A stretch of DNA of 64,000 nucleotides from Buttiauxella selenatireducens (GTDB lineage: Bacteria > Pseudomonadota > Gammaproteobacteria > Enterobacterales > Enterobacteriaceae). The stretch lies in the NCBI RefSeq assembly GCF_031432975.1, contig NZ_CP133838.1, positions 1-64,000 of the forward strand, given 5' to 3'. The notes under the pieces are model-generated. The model did no database searches, was not told where the DNA came from, and saw only the letters and a list, made by a program, of their open reading frames with translations. The translations under genes were made by a program, and so were the position numbers. Shown here in pieces: positions 54,136 to 63,971 of this stretch; positions within the stretch are counted from its first letter, which is position 1; every line of letters starts with the position of its first letter.

Positions 54136-56256
54136 ATGAAAAAGGTCCTGTTTTATTTACTGCTATTGGTCATGGCACCCATAGCAGTGCTTATCATCAT
54201 TACGCCTATGGACAGCCAGAAGCAGTATATCTTTGGCTTTATCAGCCTCGGTATGATGTTTTTATTAGGCTTCAGCAAAAAGCACAGCGTGTCGATAATC
54301 ATGATGCTGGTATCAGTGTTGATGTCGACGCGTTATATTTATTTTCGTGCAACTCAAACCTTACATTTTAATTCCGAAATAGAAGCCATTTTAGGTATAG
54401 GGTTATTTTTAGCCGAACTGTATATCTGGGTTGTCTTATTACTGAGTTATCTGCAAACCGCATTCCCTTTAAAACGGGGGATAGTGCCGCTGCCGGATGA
54501 CACCTCGACCTGGCCGACGGTCGATGTGTACATTCCCAGCTATAACGAAAGTCTTGAAGTGGTGCGCGATACCGTGCTGGCCGCGCAATGTATCGACTAT
54601 CCGCGCGACAAAATAAAAATCTACCTGCTCGATGACGGCAAGCGGCGTGAGTTTGCGGTGTTTGCGGCGGACGTTGGCGTGGGGTACATCACGCGCAACG
54701 ACAACTCGCACGCCAAAGCTGGTAACCTCAACCACGCCATGAAACTCACCAAAGGCGAACTGATTTGCGTCTTTGACTGTGACCACGTCGCCACGCGCAT
54801 CTTCCTGCAAGCCACGGTGGGTGCCTTCCTGCAAGACCCGAAACTGGCGCTGTTGCAGACACCACACTACTTCTACTCTCCCGATCCTTTTGAGCGTAAC
54901 TTGTCGGGCGGTAAAAATATTCCTAACGAAGGCGCGTTGTTCTACGGGCCAATCCAGCAAGGGAATGACAACTGGAACGCGACGTTCTTCTGCGGTTCCT
55001 GTGCGGTCATTCGCCGCAGTGCGCTGGAAGAAATTGGCGGTTTTGCGGTAGAAACCGTGACCGAAGATGCGCACACCGCGCTGAAAATGCAGCGCCTTGG
55101 CTGGAAATCCGCGTTCCTTGATATTCCGCTGGCGGCAGGGCTGGCGACGGAGCGCCTGGTTCTGCACGTTATCCAGCGAACCCGTTGGGCGCGTGGTATG
55201 ACGCAAATCTTCCGTCTCGATAACCCGTTATTCGGTCGTGGCCTGAAATGGCAGCAGCGCCTGTGCTACCTCAACGCCATGCTCTATTTCCAGTTTGCCT
55301 TGCCGCGTGTGGCGTTCGTGACCGCACCGCTGGCCTATTTGCTGTTTAACCTGAACATCATCCACTCGTCAGCCAGCCTGATTTTTGCTTATGCGCTGCC
55401 GCACCTGATCCTGAGTATTTACCTCAACTCGCGTATGAACGGGCGTTATCGCTACAGTTTCTGGGGCGAGATTTACGACATGGTGATGGCTTTCCACCTG
55501 GTTCTACCGACGGCGGTCACGATGCTGTTCCCAAAACGTGGCAAGTTCAACGTGACCGATAAAGGCGCGTTGCTGGACGTCGGGTATTTCGATTTCAGCG
55601 TCGTTCGCCCGCATATGATTGTGGCGGTTTTACTGGCAGTGGGAGTCACCGCGGGGATTGTGCGCGCCTTTGCCCATGACTACTTTGATGTCGACCCTAA
55701 CGTTATCGCGCTGAACGTTGGCTGGGGCTTATACAGCCTGGTGTTCCTGCTGGCGGCAATCGCCGTCGCCCGTGAAACGCGCCAGACGCGAAAAACGATT
55801 CGTATTGATGTCGATATCCCGGTGGTGATTCATTACGCCAGTGGTATCTCCTCACGCAGCCATACGCTTGATTTGTCCATGGGTGGCAGCCGCATTGCGG
55901 TGCCGGATGACCGCCATCTCACCGACGAAATTGAAGAAATCGAGCTGCAACTGAAATCCGGCTCTATCAGTATTCCGGTGCAAATGATCTCTTACGACGA
56001 ACAGGCGATTCGCCTGATGTTTGAAGAGATCCCACTGGACCGCCGCCGTGAACTGGTGCGCGTGGTGCTGGCACGTGCTGACGCCTGGATTCACCCGCCA
56101 AAACCGCAGGACAACCCGTTCCGTTCCCTGCTAATCATTATTCGCTGTGTGTTTGATTTGTTCTGGCTGACGTTTAAATCGCGCCGCGAAAACCGCCGTT
56201 TGCGTCAGGAAGAGGCAAAGCGCATGGAAAGTACCGGTGAGGACAACGTGGTATGA
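54136..56256 (+). CDS. bcsA: Cellulose synthase catalytic subunit BcsA
   Basis: BcsA is the inner-membrane GT2 synthase that polymerises UDP-glucose into cellulose and pushes the chain out. The 706-residue product has N-terminal helices (about 1-110), then DVYIPSYNE (near 128), LLDDGK (164), FDCDH (212), TEDAH (307) and QRTRW (346), which together are the D,D,D,QxxRW set. More helices follow, then a PilZ domain with RKTIR (near 551) and DLSMGG (near 578) that binds cyclic di-GMP. It lacks the extra N-terminal region of the 872-residue E. coli protein. It overlaps bcsB by 4 bp. Confidence 0.97.
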   Translation: MKKVLFYLLLLVMAPIAVLIIITPMDSQKQYIFGFISLGMMFLLGFSKKHSVSIIMMLVSVLMSTRYIYFRATQTLHFNSEIEAILGIGLFLAELYIWVVLLLSYLQTAFPLKRGIVPLPDDTSTWPTVDVYIPSYNESLEVVRDTVLAAQCIDYPRDKIKIYLLDDGKRREFAVFAADVGVGYITRNDNSHAKAGNLNHAMKLTKGELICVFDCDHVATRIFLQATVGAFLQDPKLALLQTPHYFYSPDPFERNLSGGKNIPNEGALFYGPIQQGNDNWNATFFCGSCAVIRRSALEEIGGFAVETVTEDAHTALKMQRLGWKSAFLDIPLAAGLATERLVLHVIQRTRWARGMTQIFRLDNPLFGRGLKWQQRLCYLNAMLYFQFALPRVAFVTAPLAYLLFNLNIIHSSASLIFAYALPHLILSIYLNSRMNGRYRYSFWGEIYDMVMAFHLVLPTAVTMLFPKRGKFNVTDKGALLDVGYFDFSVVRPHMIVAVLLAVGVTAGIVRAFAHDYFDVDPNVIALNVGWGLYSLVFLLAAIAVARETRQTRKTIRIDVDIPVVIHYASGISSRSHTLDLSMGGSRIAVPDDRHLTDEIEEIELQLKSGSISIPVQMISYDEQAIRLMFEEIPLDRRRELVRVVLARADAWIHPPKPQDNPFRSLLIIIRCVFDLFWLTFKSRRENRRLRQEEAKRMESTGEDNVV

Positions 56257-58601
56257 AACGGATGACCTTTAAAGTTTGCCAGTTGTTGCTTGCGTTAAGC
56301 GTTTTAACAACACCGGTGATGGCCGAAGAGGCCACCACGGTGGAGTCGCTTCTTCCGATAGATTTACCGGTACCGGGCCAGGAACCCGCGTCTGCACCAG
56401 AAACGGCACCTGCCGCTCCGGTCGTGGCTACGCCTGCACCTTCGATTATCGTGCCGGGGAGTGTGAGCAGTATTACCGTGGCGCAGATGGGCCAGCCGCA
56501 CGGCGTCATGCTCAGCGGTGGCCAGTTACAGGCGGGTATTGATTTTACTTTGCCATCCGATCAGGTCATCACCAACGCGCAGCTGTTTCTGAACCTGAAA
56601 GTGTCTCCGGCGATGGCGGCACGAAATACGACATTGCAGCTGATGATGAACGGTCAGCCATTGGGAACCGTTCCACTGGGTTCTGCTGACAGCGATGTTT
56701 CCAACTATCAGCTGGAAATCCCGGCGGCGATGGTAGTGTCGAGCAACAACATCAGCTTTAAAATCAACGATGGTGATGCGTTACTCTGCTTGCGTGACCT
56801 GTCGGATAAATACCAGGTCACCATCATGCCGAACACGCGGCTGGACCTGGAAGGGCAGCAGCTGAATATCGGCGCGGATCTCAGCCAATTCCCACGCCCG
56901 TTCTTTGACTCAATGCAGATGACGCCTGCTTCTGTGGCGTTTGCCTTCCCGGCAAAAACGCAGCCAGAACAAGTGAGTGCGGCGGCATTGGTTGCATCCT
57001 GGTTGGGCATTGAGGCGGATTATCGCGGCATCTCCTTTAACGCGTTGAACGACAAACTGCCTGAGAAAAACGGCATTCTGTTTGGCAAACCTGGTGAGCA
57101 GATTGGCGGCCTGACGCTGCCTGAAACGCAAAAACCGATGCTGCAAATTATCGATAACCCAGGCAATCCGGTTTATAAGCTGCTGTTGGTGGTTGGGAAT
57201 TCCGATCAGCAATTGCGCGCAGCCGCCTGGCGTTTAACACAGGGGAAATTTACTCTCCAGACCGCCAGTACCACCGTTGAAAACCAGAATATTCCAGTAA
57301 GCCTGGCGTATGACGCACCGCGTTGGATCACTACCGAACGCCCGGTGCGCTTAACCGAGCTGATGCGTAAAGACCAAAGCCTGACCGCGACCGGTATCTG
57401 GCACGAACCGTTAAGCGTGGCCTTCCGTGCGGCACCGGATCTGTTCTTGTGGGATGGCGGCACGATTCCGATGAAAATCGGCTATCGCTTCCCGACGGAA
57501 AACTGGATAGACGAAGATCGCTCTTTCCTTTCCATGACCTTCAACGGCACCTTCCTCAGCAACCTGCCGGTGAACAAGCTCGGCGCGCTGGAAACGCTTT
57601 GGCGTAAATTGGGTGGCGATGCACGGCAGGAAAGTTACAACCTCGCGCTGCAACCTTATCTGATTTATGGCGATAACCAGTTATCACTGTATTTCAACAT
57701 CGAAACCAAAGAATCCGCACCGTGTAACGTACTGCTTAATAACAATATTAAGAGCCGTATCGACGAAAACTCGTGGATCGATTTGAGCAAAACGCGTCAC
57801 TTCTCGCTGCTGCCAAACCTTTCTTACTTCGTTGGTGCGTCGTTCCCGTTCTCACGCTTCGCTGACTACTCGCATACCGTTCTGTTGTTGCCAGAAAACC
57901 CAGGCGAGGCTGAAATCAGCACGCTTTTGAATATGGCGGCGCGTTCGGGGAATGCGACCGGCACATCGCTTAACAATAACGCGGTGATGTTTGGCCTGCC
58001 GACGGGCGGCGCAAACCTGCAACGTCTGGAAATCAGCCACGTGCTGGCGGTTTCAACGCTCAATCAAAGTGCGTTTAACCGCGCACTGCTGGCTCAGTCG
58101 CCCTTTACCAGCAACGAGCATTCATTTGGTGTTCGGGACAAATCCATCTGGCAAAAAATACAAAACTGGGTCGAAGGCGACTGGGGTTCAACGGGTGTTG
58201 GCGCTGACCGCTACTTCTCGTCTAACGAAGCGTGGCGTGGGTTTGTCAGTTTCCGCGCACCATGGAACCCGGCACGAGTGGTGGTGATGGCGATTGGTAC
58301 CACGGATGAACAGCTTTTACGGCTTCAGACGGACTTAAGCTCGGCGCGCATCAACGCCGGTATTCGTGGCGATGTCGCGATCATTACCGATGAAAACGGT
58401 GTGCGCAGTTTCCGCGTCGGCCAGCAGTTCCCGAGCGGTCAAATGCCGTGGTACATGATGGTGGTCTGGTATGCCAACCAGCATTCTGCATTTATGGCCG
58501 TTTTATGTTTGTTGTTCGCCACAGTGATTGGCCTGAGCCTGTATGCCTTACTGAAAAAACGCGCGCGCAAACGTCTTAATCCTCAGGATGATGGAAAATA
58601 A
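56253..58601 (+). CDS. bcsB: Cellulose synthase periplasmic subunit BcsB
   Basis: BcsB guides the glucan through the periplasm and anchors BcsA by its C-terminal helix. The 782-residue product has a signal peptide (to about VMAEE), a Pro/Ala-rich stretch, and alternating carbohydrate-binding and flavodoxin-like domains. Family segments include VMLSGGQLQAGIDFTLPSDQVIT, LLCLRDLSDKYQVTI and SFPFSRFADYSHTVLLLPENP. A final membrane helix (FMAVLCLLFATVIGLSLYALL) with a basic tail completes it. Confidence 0.96.
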   Translation: MKRMTFKVCQLLLALSVLTTPVMAEEATTVESLLPIDLPVPGQEPASAPETAPAAPVVATPAPSIIVPGSVSSITVAQMGQPHGVMLSGGQLQAGIDFTLPSDQVITNAQLFLNLKVSPAMAARNTTLQLMMNGQPLGTVPLGSADSDVSNYQLEIPAAMVVSSNNISFKINDGDALLCLRDLSDKYQVTIMPNTRLDLEGQQLNIGADLSQFPRPFFDSMQMTPASVAFAFPAKTQPEQVSAAALVASWLGIEADYRGISFNALNDKLPEKNGILFGKPGEQIGGLTLPETQKPMLQIIDNPGNPVYKLLLVVGNSDQQLRAAAWRLTQGKFTLQTASTTVENQNIPVSLAYDAPRWITTERPVRLTELMRKDQSLTATGIWHEPLSVAFRAAPDLFLWDGGTIPMKIGYRFPTENWIDEDRSFLSMTFNGTFLSNLPVNKLGALETLWRKLGGDARQESYNLALQPYLIYGDNQLSLYFNIETKESAPCNVLLNNNIKSRIDENSWIDLSKTRHFSLLPNLSYFVGASFPFSRFADYSHTVLLLPENPGEAEISTLLNMAARSGNATGTSLNNNAVMFGLPTGGANLQRLEISHVLAVSTLNQSAFNRALLAQSPFTSNEHSFGVRDKSIWQKIQNWVEGDWGSTGVGADRYFSSNEAWRGFVSFRAPWNPARVVVMAIGTTDEQLLRLQTDLSSARINAGIRGDVAIITDENGVRSFRVGQQFPSGQMPWYMMVVWYANQHSAFMAVLCLLFATVIGLSLYALLKKRARKRLNPQDDGK

Positions 58602-58613
58602 AGGTGGTGCTCA

Positions 58614-61600
58614 ATGAATCATAAAAACAAAACCGCCCATCGTTTGTTAACGCTGTGCTTCTTCGGCAGCCTGACGTTTGGCGCTCAGGCTGCAGAAAAC
58701 AATTCGGTTGCAGAAAACAATCCAGCGCTAAAAGCGTTGTTCGACCAGGCCAATTACTGGCATGAAAAGTCTCATGACGAGCTGGCAAAAGAAGCGCTGC
58801 AAAAAGTGTTGATGGTCGATGCCAACAATACTCAGGCGTTGTACCTGATGGCGCTCTGGTCCCAGCAGGCCGGGGACATCAAAGGTGCGGCACAATGGCG
58901 CGAACGCCTGGCGTCAGTTTCACCGCAAGATGGCAATTTGCAGGCGCTGGATAACGCCAAACAAATTCAGCAAATCCCGCGTGGGCAATTGGATTTAGCC
59001 CGCCAGCAGGCCAGAAGCGGCAATATTCCCGCCGCCCTCGCCACCTGGCGCAGTTTATTTAATGGCGACCAGCCACCGCCAAGCCTTGCGCCAGAATATT
59101 ATCTGACGATGGCGGGTGATAAATCGCTCTATCCGCAGGCCGTGGCAGGCTTGCGTCAGTTTACGGCGCAAAACCCGCAGGATAACGGCGGACGCATCGC
59201 GCTGGGTAAAGTGCTGACCTATCAGGAAGGCACGCGCCGCGAAGGTATGGACATCCTGCAAAATATGGCAAGCGGGAGCCAGGATGCTGATAAAGCCTTG
59301 CGTCAGGCGTTGCTCTGGCTTGGCCCAACCTCAAGCGACGAACCCTATTATCAAACCTTCCTGCAACGCCACCCAAAAGACACGGTGGTGCAAGATCACT
59401 ACCGTAAAAACATTGGCGGTGCGGCGAAAGGTGAAGGTTTTAACGCGCTTAACAGCGGTAACACGGAAGCGGCAAAAACGCAGTTTGAGCAGGTGTTGCA
59501 AACCAACCCGCAAGACGCCGATGCGTTGGCTGGGATGGGTTACATCGCACAACGTAAAGGTGATTACAGTGCCGCGGCTGAATATTTAAATCGTGCCGCG
59601 AACCTCGGTGGCGATCAGTCTGGCGAGCGCAAACAACAAGCCGATGACGCTGAATTTTACGGGCAACTGGCGAGCGCTCAGGCGGCATTCAAGCAAGGGA
59701 ATATCAGCCAGGCGCTGGCGCTCAGTGCGCCACTGGCCCAGCAAAGTGGCGAGCGCGGCACTTCGGCCAAATTATTCCGTGCGGATGTTCAGCGGCACAA
59801 TAAAGATTACGCCGCCGCCGAGCAGTCTTTGCGCGGTATTCTGGCCGAGCAGCCGAATAACGGTGCTGCGCGTGAAAACCTCTACTACGTGTTACGCGAG
59901 CAGAACAAAACCGCTGAAGCCCAGGCGATGCTGCAAACTTTACCCGCCAGCTTGCAGGCGAAATTGCAGCCCCGTGTATCTGGCGGCAATCCAGCCGATC
60001 CGCTGCGTCGTCAGGCACAGCAGGCTGCGGCAAATGGCAATCCGCAGCAAGCCATCGATATTTTGCAGCAGGGGGTCGCGCGTTACCCATCCGATCCATG
60101 GTTGCGCCTTGATTTAGCCCGCCAGCTCCAGAAACAGGGACGCCGCGACGAAGCAAGTAACGTCATGGCGCCGTCATTCCGGCCAAATGCCTCCAATACC
60201 GAACTGTATGCCGGTGCGCTGTTTGCCAGTGAAAACAATGCCTGGCAGCAATCACAAACTTTGCTGTCGCGCATTCCAGCCGCCAGCCAGACCAGCGACA
60301 TGCGCAGCCTGGCGGCACGCGTGAACTACAATTTGCAAATGTCGGTCGCGGAACGCTACCTGGCGCAGGGCGATACCGTCGCTGCGTCTAACACCCTAAA
60401 AGCCTTGGCGATGCGCCCACCACAAAGCCCAGCAGACGCCGGTAAACTGGCGAAAATGCTGGCGCAAACCGGTGATGTCACTACGGCTGTGACGATCGTG
60501 CGCGACAACATGCGTCGTGGTGTGCAAGGCAATGCTGGCGATTATGGCGACCAGATAGCCGTGCTGAACCAGGCAGGGCTGGGGCGCGAAGCTCAGGCAT
60601 TCCTTGCGAGTCCTGAATTGCAATCGCGCAGTACACCAACGCAACTGGCCAGCGTCCGTAATGGTTATGTGATCAACGAAGCCGATCAGCTGCGCACGCA
60701 GGGTAATTATGCGGCGGCGTACGACAAACTGATCCGTGCGATGCAAAACGACCCGCAAAACACCGACCTGATGTTTGCCATGGCGCGTTTGTATCAGTCC
60801 GGCAAAATGAACAAAGAAGCGGGCGTGGTTTACGACTACCTGATGACGCGTGACACGCCGCAGCAAGATGCACGGGCAGGGGCGATTGATGTCGCTCTTG
60901 CCAATAAAGACGTTGATAAAGCTAAACAGTTAACCGCCGGATTGCGTAACGACGAAACGCCGGATCGCTTGTTGCTATTGGCGCGAGTTGCGGAAGCCGA
61001 TGGCAATCACCAGCAGGCCATGAGTTATTTGCGTACCGCGCGTGGGAAACTGGTCGGCCTGCAAGGAACGAGTGGCGACACCGCACCTACTATGGGTGGG
61101 CTGGCGTTGGCAGATAACCCGTTTACCCCGAAAAACACCGTTGCCCCGCAAACGGCATCCAATTCGCTGTATGGCGATGTCATGCCGTGGCAAGTCGCTC
61201 AACTGGCTCGTAACCCACAAACTGCACCTCCGGGCACCACGCGTACCGACTTGCCAGTTGAAACGGCACAGGCGGGCACGTTGCGCCAGGTGGATAACAT
61301 GATGGAGCAGCTGACGGAGAAAACCGCGACCTGGGCGCGAGGAGCCGTGGCGGTTCGTGGTCGTGATGGCGAAAGTGGCCTGAGCGAACTCACTGAAATC
61401 AAAGCGCCACTGCAATGGTCAACCGTTCCGTTTGGCGACTCACGTTTGGATCTCAATGTGACGCCTATCAGCCTGAATGCCGGGAGTTCGTCTGACCAAT
61501 CCAGTCTCCGTTTTGGTACGGGCGCGTTGATTCAGGGGCAGGTGGCTCAAGATATGTATAACGCCTCGACGACGACACCGCCGGAGTTGCCCAATATCGA

Positions 61601-62477
61601 CAAGATAACCGTGCCTTCTCAGGGCTCGCAAAGCGCTGCGGGTGTGGAAGTCGCCATGGCGCTGACGGGCGAGCAGTACAAATTAGACGTCGGATCCACG
61701 CCATTGGGTCAGGATTTAAATACCGTTGTCGGTGGCGTGCAGTGGTCGCCACAACTGACCGATTACCTGAAGCTGGTTCTGACCGGCGAACGTCGTGCCG
61801 TGGTCGACAGCTTGCTGTCTTACGTTGGTGTGGAAGACAAATACAGCGGTAAGAAATGGGGCCAGGTCACGAAAAACGGCGGGAACGCTCAACTGAGCTA
61901 CGACGACGGTGATGCAGGTTTCTACGCGGGCGTAGGTTTGTATAACTACATTGGCGAAAACGTGCCGAGTAACGGCAACGTCACGGGCAATGCTGGCGTC
62001 TATATTCGCCCATACCGTGCTGATGACCGTGAACTGAAAACCGGTATCAGCATGAGTTACATGGACTTCTCGAAAAACCTCAGCTACTTCAGCTATGGGC
62101 AAGGTGGCTACTTTAGCCCGCAGGATTACATCAGCGTTTCCTTCCCGGTGGATTACACGCAGAAGTTTGATAACTGGGATATGTCGGTTGGCGCATCCGT
62201 GGGTTATCAGTCGTATAGCCAGAATGAAAGCCCGTACTTCCCGACTGACTCAGCGATGCAAGCGCAACTGGAAAACTATGTCGCCAACGGTTTTGCTAAA
62301 GAGGCGTGGTACAGCGGCAGTAGCAAAAATGGTATGGGTTATAACTTGCGTGCCGGCGCTGATTACAAGGTTAACAAAGACATGCGAATTGGTGGGCAGG
62401 TCGGTTATGACACCTTTGGTGATTACAACGAAAGTACCGCGCAACTCTACTTCCGTTATCTGCTAGGGAATAATTAA
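58614..62477 (+). CDS. bcsC: Cellulose export outer-membrane protein BcsC
   Basis: BcsC is the secretin-like exporter of 1287 residues: signal peptide (to about FGAQAAE), an all-helical periplasmic part with many TPR repeats (for example DADALAGMGYIAQRKGDYSAAAEYLNRA and NGAARENLYYVLREQNKTAEAQAML), and a C-terminal 16-strand beta-barrel (about 950-1287). The barrel ends STAQLYFRYLLGNN. In this operon it precedes bcsD, in contrast to E. coli where bcsZ lies between bcsB and bcsC. It begins 12 bp after bcsB. Confidence 0.95.
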   Translation: MNHKNKTAHRLLTLCFFGSLTFGAQAAENNSVAENNPALKALFDQANYWHEKSHDELAKEALQKVLMVDANNTQALYLMALWSQQAGDIKGAAQWRERLASVSPQDGNLQALDNAKQIQQIPRGQLDLARQQARSGNIPAALATWRSLFNGDQPPPSLAPEYYLTMAGDKSLYPQAVAGLRQFTAQNPQDNGGRIALGKVLTYQEGTRREGMDILQNMASGSQDADKALRQALLWLGPTSSDEPYYQTFLQRHPKDTVVQDHYRKNIGGAAKGEGFNALNSGNTEAAKTQFEQVLQTNPQDADALAGMGYIAQRKGDYSAAAEYLNRAANLGGDQSGERKQQADDAEFYGQLASAQAAFKQGNISQALALSAPLAQQSGERGTSAKLFRADVQRHNKDYAAAEQSLRGILAEQPNNGAARENLYYVLREQNKTAEAQAMLQTLPASLQAKLQPRVSGGNPADPLRRQAQQAAANGNPQQAIDILQQGVARYPSDPWLRLDLARQLQKQGRRDEASNVMAPSFRPNASNTELYAGALFASENNAWQQSQTLLSRIPAASQTSDMRSLAARVNYNLQMSVAERYLAQGDTVAASNTLKALAMRPPQSPADAGKLAKMLAQTGDVTTAVTIVRDNMRRGVQGNAGDYGDQIAVLNQAGLGREAQAFLASPELQSRSTPTQLASVRNGYVINEADQLRTQGNYAAAYDKLIRAMQNDPQNTDLMFAMARLYQSGKMNKEAGVVYDYLMTRDTPQQDARAGAIDVALANKDVDKAKQLTAGLRNDETPDRLLLLARVAEADGNHQQAMSYLRTARGKLVGLQGTSGDTAPTMGGLALADNPFTPKNTVAPQTASNSLYGDVMPWQVAQLARNPQTAPPGTTRTDLPVETAQAGTLRQVDNMMEQLTEKTATWARGAVAVRGRDGESGLSELTEIKAPLQWSTVPFGDSRLDLNVTPISLNAGSSSDQSSLRFGTGALIQGQVAQDMYNASTTTPPELPNIDKITVPSQGSQSAAGVEVAMALTGEQYKLDVGSTPLGQDLNTVVGGVQWSPQLTDYLKLVLTGERRAVVDSLLSYVGVEDKYSGKKWGQVTKNGGNAQLSYDDGDAGFYAGVGLYNYIGENVPSNGNVTGNAGVYIRPYRADDRELKTGISMSYMDFSKNLSYFSYGQGGYFSPQDYISVSFPVDYTQKFDNWDMSVGASVGYQSYSQNESPYFPTDSAMQAQLENYVANGFAKEAWYSGSSKNGMGYNLRAGADYKVNKDMRIGGQVGYDTFGDYNESTAQLYFRYLLGNN

Positions 62478-62479
62478 TC

Positions 62480-62947
62480 ATGAATGACGCGCAGTTATTG
62501 CAGTACTTTCAACATCAGCAGACACAACCGGGCTGGTTCTCTTTGCTCCACATCATGATTGATAGCATGGTGGCGAATGCGGGTGAAGCAGAAAGCCGCT
62601 CGTTTCTGATACAAATGGGTGAGACGCTGGCCGCGCGTCACCCATTAGCATTAGCGCGAACTGTGGGCGAACTCGAATCGCAGATAAATCTTCAGCTTGC
62701 CCGTTTCAACTGGGGCTATATTGATATTGAAGCCAGCGAAACGGCGATGCTCATTCGCCACATGGCTTTGCCTGTTCCCGCAGACGAAGCGCAGCAGGCT
62801 TCCTGGAATAACGCCTTTAGCGCCGTTCTGGAAGGAATATACGCCCGTTGGTTGCGCGATCAGGGCGGCAAACCGCATGTGTCGCTGTGGCGCGAGTCTT
62901 CACCGTCAGCAACAGTGGTACACTTTCGATATCAAAATAGTCGATGA
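62480..62947 (+). CDS. bcsD: Cellulose synthase subunit BcsD
   Basis: BcsD is a 155-residue periplasmic protein that, in Komagataeibacter, forms an octameric channel ordering glucan chains into crystalline ribbons. It lacks a signal peptide, as other members do. Family-like segments are SRSFLIQMGETLAARHPLA, VGELESQINLQLARFNWGYIDIE and FRYQNS at the end. It starts 2 bp after bcsC and marks this as a type I bcs operon, absent from E. coli K-12. Confidence 0.88.
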   Translation: MNDAQLLQYFQHQQTQPGWFSLLHIMIDSMVANAGEAESRSFLIQMGETLAARHPLALARTVGELESQINLQLARFNWGYIDIEASETAMLIRHMALPVPADEAQQASWNNAFSAVLEGIYARWLRDQGGKPHVSLWRESSPSATVVHFRYQNSR

Positions 62948-62956
62948 GGTGCTTTG

Positions 62957-63952
62957 ATGTTGCAGCGATGCAAAACGCTGATAGTGGCAATTATTGCCTT
63001 GATCTTCAGCCAGCAAGCGCTGGCTGACACGGCATGGGACAGCTATAAATCCCGTTTTTTAATGCCCGATGGTCGCATTGTCGATACCGGCAATAAAAGC
63101 GTCAGCCATACCGAAGGCCAGGGTTTTGCCATGATGATGGCAGTGGCCAACGACGACCGCGCCAGTTTTGAAAAGATGTGGAACTGGACGCGAAAAACGC
63201 TGCAAAACCCCGAAAACGGTCTGTTCTATTGGCGTTATAACCCAGTCGAAGCCCAACCGATCACCGATAAAAATAACGCCACCGATGGCGATACGTTTAT
63301 CGCGTGGGCGCTGCTAAAAGCGGGTAACAAGTGGCAGAACCCGGATTATCTCAAAGAATCAGATGCGATCGCTAAGGCGCTGGTCGCTCATAACGTGGTG
63401 CGTTTTGCTGGTTTACAGGTGATGCTGCCTGGCGCAAAAGGTTTTAACCTTAATAGCTATGTGAATCTGAACCCGTCCTATTTTATCTTCCCGGCCTGGC
63501 AGGATTTCGCTGACCGCAGTCATTTAACGGTGTGGCGGGATTTGATTAATGATGGGCAGAAGTTGCTGGGTAAAATGCACTTTGGTAACCCACAACTCCC
63601 GTCTGACTGGGTTTCGCTCTATTCCGATGGCCGTACCGTTCCGGCAAAACAGTGGCCTGCACGTTTTAGTTACGATGCAATCCGTGTTCCGTTGTATGTG
63701 TACTGGTTTAATCACAACAGCCCTGAGTTGCAGGCCTATAAAACCTGGTGGGGACGTTACCCACGTGACAAAACGCCAGCATGGGTGAACGTCACCACGG
63801 GCGATACCGCATCGTACATGATGGATGGCGGGCTACTGGCAGTGCGGGATTTGGTACTTCAGCCTGCGAATGTGGCGGCACCGCAAATTACGGCTCAGGA
63901 AGATTATTATTCTGCGAGTTTGAAGATGCTGGTGGCGCTGGCGGCGAGGTGA
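62957..63952 (+). CDS. bcsZ: Endo-1,4-beta-glucanase BcsZ (GH8)
   Basis: BcsZ is a periplasmic cellulase of glycoside hydrolase family 8 needed for optimal cellulose output. The 331-residue product has a signal peptide (to QQALA), the catalytic acid Glu in SHTEGQGFAMMMA (near 55), and the aspartates in NATDGDTFIAWALL. ATG 62957 is preferred, with GAGG seven bases before it; an in-frame TTG lies 3 bp upstream. It is the last gene of the operon visible here. Confidence 0.96.
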   Translation: MLQRCKTLIVAIIALIFSQQALADTAWDSYKSRFLMPDGRIVDTGNKSVSHTEGQGFAMMMAVANDDRASFEKMWNWTRKTLQNPENGLFYWRYNPVEAQPITDKNNATDGDTFIAWALLKAGNKWQNPDYLKESDAIAKALVAHNVVRFAGLQVMLPGAKGFNLNSYVNLNPSYFIFPAWQDFADRSHLTVWRDLINDGQKLLGKMHFGNPQLPSDWVSLYSDGRTVPAKQWPARFSYDAIRVPLYVYWFNHNSPELQAYKTWWGRYPRDKTPAWVNVTTGDTASYMMDGGLLAVRDLVLQPANVAAPQITAQEDYYSASLKMLVALAAR

Positions 63953-63971
63953 TTGCGGGTTTGTAAGGATG

